This document shows, piece after piece, positions 58,560 through 64,000 of a DNA stretch of 64,000 nucleotides; position 1 is the stretch's first letter, and every line of letters starts with the position of its first letter. The translations under genes were made by a program, and so were the position numbers. A model generated the notes under the pieces. The model saw nothing but the letters and a program-made list of their open reading frames with translations, had not been told where the DNA came from and did not search any database. The DNA comes from Monodelphis domestica (lineage: Eukaryota; Chordata; Mammalia; Didelphimorphia; Didelphidae), in the NCBI RefSeq assembly GCF_027887165.1, contig NC_077234.1, positions 195,776,459-195,840,458 of the forward strand. Reading direction: 5' to 3'.

Positions 58560-59000
58560 CTTCATTATCTAAAACTTTATGGCCCTAGAAAACATTTGGA
58601 TACACAGAGAGGGAAAAGAAGTACAATCTAGGAAATCTGGTTAATTTTCAGAGACCTCAAATTTTGGGAACATTCTTTTCATCCTGAGTGAAAATCTTTC
58701 ATCCAGTAACTCCAGGTAATTTTTGCCTTAGGTTCCACCATCTAGAACCACCTGGAATTAGATCAATCATTTTTCTAGGTGAAAACCCATCATATATTTG
58801 GAGATAGTAACCGTGCCTCACTCCCCTCAAAAAGTCTTCTCTAATCTAAATATAACACACATTTTGGTTCCATTTTCATATAACATACTTTTCTAGCCCC
58901 TTATTGTTGGTATTATTCTTTCTTGTTCATCAGTGTTTTTCTTCAAATGTGTTCTCCAAAACTAAACTTTGTTAATGAAATGAACAATGCAGAGTTAAAT
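58560..59000 (-). mobile_element. CR1/L3-type 3' region relic, minus
   Basis: 'aaaaagtcttctctaatcta' after 'atagtaaccgtgcctcactc' and then 'gtgttctccaaaactaaac' follow the order of the CR1/L3 3' end in reverse ('tcctaagtcttctcttctcc ... gcccagaactgaac'). Strongly diverged. Confidence 0.45.
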
Positions 59001-59499
59001 GAAATAACTCTACTTCTATTACTATTGTCAAAGATTCATTGAAAAAGTACTAAAGATCTGTTGAGCATTTTTTTCAAGCACTCTCTACTGTTGATTCATA
59101 TTGAGTTTTCAGGCTGCAACCAAATGATGTACTATCTAGCCAAAATTCCTATCTCATGCCTTTTTTCAATTGTTTCACCTGTTTTAACCTACATACAAAA
59201 ATATGCAAATATTAAAACTAAACTTTTTTCTTACCCTGATTAAATTTCTCTATATTGTGTTTTATGTTGCTCTTGAATTTGTTATTCAACATTTTAGCTA
59301 CACACTTTCTTCATGCATGTTTTCTATAATTCTATTCATTAAGATTTCACAACATTTTGAGTTTCTTAACAGTGCCACCAATGGTTTTATTTATCATTGA
59401 TGAAAAATGTTATACAGGACAGTACAGGACAGGACTGAATACATATTTCTTGTAGCATTGTATTACTGATTCCCTTCCCAATTGATTTTAATTCATAAT

Positions 59500-59580
59500 C
59501 AATTCAATAGTATTGGGAGAATATTTGTTAAGCACTTATTATGTACAGTGCAATATGCCAGATATTAGGGACATGTGGAA
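59500..59580 (-). repeat. MIR/L2-linked fragment, minus
   Basis: 'tttgttaagcacttattatg' is the usual wording of this repeat end. Confidence 0.6.
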
Positions 59581-59724
59581 GAAAAGAAAGCATGGTTTCT
59601 TGTGCCATCCCTAGTGACACTTCCTTCGACCAGTTCCTGCAGTCACTTCTCCCTTATTATTTCACTCATCTCACATTTCCCTACTTTGTCTGTATAAGAG
59701 ACTTTTTCAAGTTTGCCTCAGAAT

Positions 59725-59850
59725 AAGTAACAGGGTCCTGGGTTTGGAGTCAGGAAAACTATAGGTTCAAATTCTACCCCAGATATTTAGTAGCTTTATA
59801 AAACTGAGAAAATATTTGTAAATATCTTAAGGGTAATAGTGATATTTGTA
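59725..59850 (+). repeat. MIR-type SINE, plus
   Basis: 'gtcctgggtttggagtcagg' and 'aggttcaaattctaccccag' are a forward SINE head. Confidence 0.8.
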
Positions 59851-59959
59851 ACAGTAGCAGTAGTAGTAAATATAAGTAATTCCCAATATTCTAGTGCCTT
59901 TCCTCTGTGGATTAGTTCTAATTTATCCTGTATATACTTTGTTTGTAAATAGTTGTTTA

Positions 59960-60095
59960 CACATTGTCTTGCCCATTAGACTGAACTCTTGGAAAACAGA
60001 GATTATTTTTGCTTTTCTCTGTATCTCTAATTCTTAGCAAAGTACCTGGAACAAAGGTGCTTAATAAATGCTACTTGACTGCTGACTGGTTATGG
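59960..60095 (+). repeat. L2 3' end relic
   Basis: 'tggaaaacagagattatttt', 'aaagtacctggaacaaagg' and 'tgcttaataaatgctacttg' match the L2 3' end in order. Confidence 0.8.
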
Positions 60096-60659
60096 GTTAT
60101 TTACTTCTAAATACAAATCAAAGTGCCAACTTTAATCTATTAAGAATTGTTTCTCACTAACTTCAAGATGACTTTCCCCCACCCCCTCTATTTAATGTCA
60201 TGGTTATTAAGAATCATTTGATGATCTGGAAGTTCTTCATTTCTGTGGATATGGGGAATTCCCTTCCTTTTCCACTTAAGCCATATAAGTTTTACTTCCT
60301 TTTCTCTTTCTCCTTTGTCACTGAGGGGTTCATTCTGACTTTTAGGAATACTATATAAAGAGAAACTTTTTGTCAGTTCGGGACTTTCAATAAATGTATC
60401 AGGTTTCAAGGAATACATTGCAAGGTGGCCTTTGCTGGTGGAATTTGTCTTATTTTTGAAAAAAAGTCCCAGCTCTCTAGCATTTGGGTTAGATATTGCA
60501 AACCATACCTTATAAGAAAATAATCGGTATCCTTTATTTTTACAGCACTTTCATTTATGCAAAGATTTTTCTCTTAATTCTGAAATATCCATGCAACCTT
60601 GCAATGAAGAAGAAAAAGTTACAAAAGAATAGTCCAAGGAACCTAATAAACACATTATT

Positions 60660-61990
60660 CAATTAATCACTCAACAAATATCATTGTGTGCATTTTGTGT
60701 CAGATACTGTGCTAGGTGTTAAGAGGGTAGAAATATAAACATGAAACAGCCCCTCGTGAAACATATTCTGTTGGAGGAAGGTGATATGTTCATGATGCAA
60801 GTGTATACCAAATACAATTTTCAAGGAGGTCATTGGTGAGAGAGGACACTGGCACATACAGGATTCAAGACAGGTTTTATGTGGACACTTAACATTGAAG
60901 AAAATAAGAAGTCTGTGACATAGAAATGAGAAGGAAATGCACTGCACGTATGAGAGGGCAGATGAAGAATGATGTCTGAGCAACATGATAAGAATGGGAG
61001 AACCCTAAAATATGGAAAAGGGAAGAAGGCAAAAGATCCCTGAAAATATAGGTTGGAGACAGCTTATAAAGGACTTCAAATGGTAAAGAGGAGTTTATGT
61101 TTGATCCCAGAGACAACAGAAAATCACTGTATTTTAGGGACATGGTCAAACTTATGCCTTTGGCAAATCACTGAAACAGTTGTATGGAGGATGGATGAGA
61201 GGGGAGAGAGACACGAAGCAAGGATAGCAGTTAGAAGGTTATTGAGCTAATCCCCATGAGAAGTGATAAAGCCTGGATTAAGGTCATGTCTCTGTGAGTA
61301 CAAAGAGAGGGATGGATGTGAGGCATGGGGTGAAAGTGGAAAAGATATAATTTAGCAATTTAGGAGATGTGCAGGGGTTCCGGAGTGTGAGAAGGAAAAG
61401 ATAATGCTGGAATCAGAAACATGGAAATATGATAGCACCCTCCACACACAGAGTGGCTTTCAGAAAATGAGCTCAGAGGACTGTTCTGTTTTGGACATGA
61501 AAAGGGAGAAGAGCCAATGTGGCACTTAGTTTGAAATGTCAAATACTCAGTTGGTGCTATAGGACTGGAGTTCAGGAAAGAGGATTAACATAGAAATATG
61601 AGAATGATATGCATACAAGATAATATTTAAATCCATGGCTGGTGATGAGAGAGAGTGTAGAGAGAGTAGAGAAGAGGGTTTAGGACAGTCCAAGTCTTGG
61701 ACTTCACCTCCAGTTTAGGGGAATAATACCAATGATCAACCAGCAAAATAGATTAAGAAGTTAGTGGGCATTATAAAGACTGTGTAAAAGGGTCACTCCT
61801 GCAACCTAGGGAGAAAGGAAGAAGTGGCTGGCTTGGGCATTGCCTTTAAATGGAGGTTCTAGGAGGAATAAAGAAAAATAAGGGAGGGGAGGAAGGGCAG
61901 GGACAGAATGGGCTTATAGGGAAAAGAAGTTTCTAAAGCACTGTATCAGAAAATATCTAAGAGAGTCAATGAGAGTATAAATGTACTTTG
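60660..61990 (+). mobile_element. Ancient LINE-like repeat, long copy (about 1.3 kb)
   Basis: In order: 'cagatactgtgctaggtgtt', 'gtttatgtttgatcccagag', 'gtatggaggatggatgagag', 'gaggactgttctgttttgga' and 'tccatggctggtgatgagag'. These are the usual phrases of an old mammalian dispersed repeat of LINE type. I cannot fix its name. Frames within it are short and broken. Confidence 0.55.
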
Positions 61991-62469
61991 TTATTATTGG
62001 ACCTTCTAACATTATGTTTCATTGGGATTGTTCTGTGTGATTTTTGGTCCCTCCAAATGCCAGGAAAAACTGTCTGCCATATCCACAGGTGTCCAGTGGT
62101 AACCAGAGAGTGACAGAAACATCTGGTGGTAAATGTTGATCTAATGTCTATTGGCAAATTAATTAACTCAATAAATACAATACTAACTAGAGTGTACCAA
62201 CTTTTGGGAACCTTAATTTCATTCACTAAACACATGATTAGCCATCCCATTTTGTGAGAAACGTGTCTAAATTGGAGTCCCAAATTAAGAAGTCATATAA
62301 GTCATCAGAGTGATGTAGAATACATATTAATTTTAAAAAACTAATATAATTTTAATCTGCATTAATAGACTATTGTGACCAGAACAAGGGATGGGATTAG
62401 ACTCATTATCCTTTGCCCTTGCCAGAACACATCTTCATTATGAAATATTATTTCAGTTACCACATTAGG
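61991..62469. other. Unassigned
   Basis: A 105-codon minus frame (62283-61966) has no recognisable domain. No repeat identified. Confidence 0.35.
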
Positions 62470-62765
62470 AGGGAGACTGATAAACTGTCATGAGTAGAAG
62501 AGGGTCCTAAGATGGGCAGAGGAATGGAGGGCATCCAGATGAGATTTAATTGAAAGAACTGAGGTTGTTTAATCAGAAGAGAAAATTTTGAAAGGAAATG
62601 ACATTCAAATATTCAAGTATTTTAGTGGCTGACATTTGAAAGGAAATTATATTACATTTATTCTTCTTGACACTAGAAGAGAAAACTAAGGGAAATGGGA
62701 AAAAGTAAAGAGAAGTAGAGTGAGAGACTATGTAGGGATTAGAATCAATTTTCTCAGTTAAAACT
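62470..62765 (+). mobile_element. CR1/L3-type 3' region relic, plus
   Basis: 'caaatattcaagtattttag' then 'ttgacactagaagagaaaac' and 'gagaagtagagtgagagact' follow the CR1/L3 3' wording ('cttcaaatatttgaagggct'). Strongly diverged. Confidence 0.5.
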
Positions 62766-62834
62766 TCTTAATAAGCAGCCCTCTTGTAAAAGTTAAATGA
62801 ACACTTGCCAAAGTCGCAATAAGAAGAAAAAGAT

Positions 62835-63080
62835 GAAACCTTTATTAAGCACTAACTGTGTGCCAGATGCTGTGCTGAGCACTTTACAAATATTATCTCA
62901 TTTGGTCTTCCTGAAAACTTTAGGAGATGGATGCTATTATTGTCTCCATTTTGTATTTGAAGAAACTGAAGCAAAGAGAAATTATGTGACTTTCCCAGGG
63001 CCATAACCCTAGAATCTGAAGTTAGATCTTTCTGATGCCAGGACCAGTACTTTGTATATTGTGTCACCTAGCTGACACTA
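62835..63080 (-). repeat. CORE-SINE (MIR/MAR1-like), full length, minus
   Basis: 'tttattaagcactaactgtg', 'attatctcatttggtcttcc', 'gaagaaactgaagcaaagag' and 'tgtcacctagctg' run through the whole reversed element. Confidence 0.9.
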
Positions 63081-63164
63081 AGTAGAGGACATTTTTGTTC
63101 TGATATAGACCTCTGGAAAAGATGGTCATCAAGTTCCTTTGCAATTCTGAGATCCCAATGGAAT

Positions 63165-63240
63165 GAAAGTTCTCTCAAGTCAAATAATATCTTGTTATTG
63201 TCTTTGTATCCCCAGGACCTAGCACAAGGCAGAGCATATT
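63165..63240 (+). repeat. L2 3' end relic
   Basis: 'tattgtctttgtatccccag' and 'gacctagcacaaggcagagc' are L2 3' end wording. Confidence 0.75.
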
Positions 63241-63440
63241 ACTTACTCAAAAGACATCTACTAACTGTGTTACCCTAGGTAATTCACCCAACTCTGTTTG
63301 ACTTGGTTTCCTCATTTGTAAAATGAAGTGCAGAAACAAACAGCAAATCACTTCAGTATCTCTTGCCAAGAAAAGACCAAATGGGGCAAAAAGTGTCAGA
63401 TGTGACTGAAAATGATACACCCACGACAGTTGAACTGATG
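63241..63440 (+). repeat. CORE-SINE 3' part (WALLSI-like), plus
   Basis: 'gtttcctcatttgtaaaatg', 'aaatcacttcagtatctctt' and 'gtcagatgtgactgaaaatg' are the forward 3' half. Confidence 0.85.
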
Positions 63441-63875
63441 CCCTAATTTTAGTGCAAGAAGTAAACCAGATTCTGTGCAAAAAGGGATATTAACTAGAAT
63501 CTGGAACAGTTTTGAAAGATAGAAAACAAAGTGATTAAAACTTGAGACTTGTTAATAGGGTTTGATGTTGGTCAGCCAGGAAATTTGAGACATGAAATCA
63601 CACTTCTAAAAACACATAAAAGCTTCTTATGTGAGCATTACAATTTAAATCAAAACAATTATCAGAGAATAGAAAGTGCCAGAAGAAAGTTTACATCTCC
63701 TCTCTAAAATTACTTTTAAAAAGAGAGAGAGGGAGGATTAAACAATCAATTGCTAGAATGGTCCTGAAGATGGATTATATATGATTGGAACTCCTTTAAT
63801 ATTATTATCCTATAGTTAGAATCTAATATACTCCTAACTTTTATGCTGCTCACAGTTTTTAATTTTATCCAGGTC
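63441..63875. other. Nothing recognised
   Basis: AT-rich sequence with a short GA tract at 63724-63733. Confidence 0.4.
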
Positions 63876-63879
63876 AAAT

Positions 63880-63925
63880 AATCTCTCTCTCTCCCTCTCT
63901 CTCTCTCTCTCATGCACACACACAT
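63880..63925. repeat. (TC)n then (AC)n simple repeat
   Basis: About 30 bp of CT units followed by a short ACAC run. Confidence 0.95.
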
Positions 63926-64000
63926 AAACACATATTTTTCTTTAATATTAATATTACTTTTACTCTCTAAGTTTTAAATACATACAGGGTTTTAAAGTTT

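Noticed and set aside
61966-62283. 105-codon minus frame
   Set aside because: No family resemblance, unremarkable composition, and no supporting context. Left as unassigned.

Overview
The window looks like repeat-rich intergenic DNA from a marsupial, most likely a didelphid opossum. The grounds are AT-rich DNA dominated by LINE-1 copies whose ORF1 and ORF2 I recognise as marsupial-type, many CORE-SINEs of the MAR1/MIR/WALLSI kind (tails such as 'actgaacaacaa', tRNA-like heads reading 'ggcagctaggtgg' on one strand or the other), L2 and CR1/L3 relics, and LTR fragments. The species assignment is an inference. I find no host multi-exon gene. The only trace of a host protein is the C-terminal end of translation release factor eRF3 (GSPT1/2), which looks like a 5'-truncated processed retrocopy.

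Layout. 1-7.4 kb: unassigned DNA, an old minus-strand L1 split by a 382-bp mariner-type MITE, SINEs, a CR1/L3 reverse-transcriptase relic, and a solo LTR that landed in a (CA)n tract. 7.46-13.26 kb: a plus-strand L1 with a perfect 15-bp target-site duplication, an internal deletion, and a ~490-bp dispersed element inserted near its 3' end. 13.3-23.4 kb: SINEs, a ~470-bp CCTT/CTTT block, the GSPT retrocopy, a 2.3-kb stretch with few repeats that includes a possible regulatory element, and a tRNA-Val-like relic. 23.5-34.7 kb: an old minus-strand L1 interrupted by a full-length plus-strand L1 (27977-34403, 15-bp duplication, intact ORF1, decayed ORF2). 34.8-52.6 kb: one old minus-strand L1 in four pieces, split by an LTR fossil, by a young full-length minus-strand L1 (38417-44802), and by a ~5.1-kb composite carrying a pair of ~230-bp direct repeats and a second copy of the ~490-bp element. 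52.6-64 kb: an endogenous-retrovirus integrase fragment joined to a tRNA-Lys-like sequence, an L1 5' end, ancient LINE relics and SINEs.

The most active-looking object is the young minus-strand L1. Its ORF1 is open (307 aa). Its ORF2 is open for 1136 codons and is stopped once, inside the C-terminal Cys/His motif, after which the same frame continues to the normal end. Its 5' leader has a 49-bp tandem duplication and a YY1-type site, and 74 bp of non-L1 sequence sits between its 5' end and the target-site duplication, which is what a 5' transduction would leave. I see no evidence of a new defence, toxin or mobile system beyond these elements.
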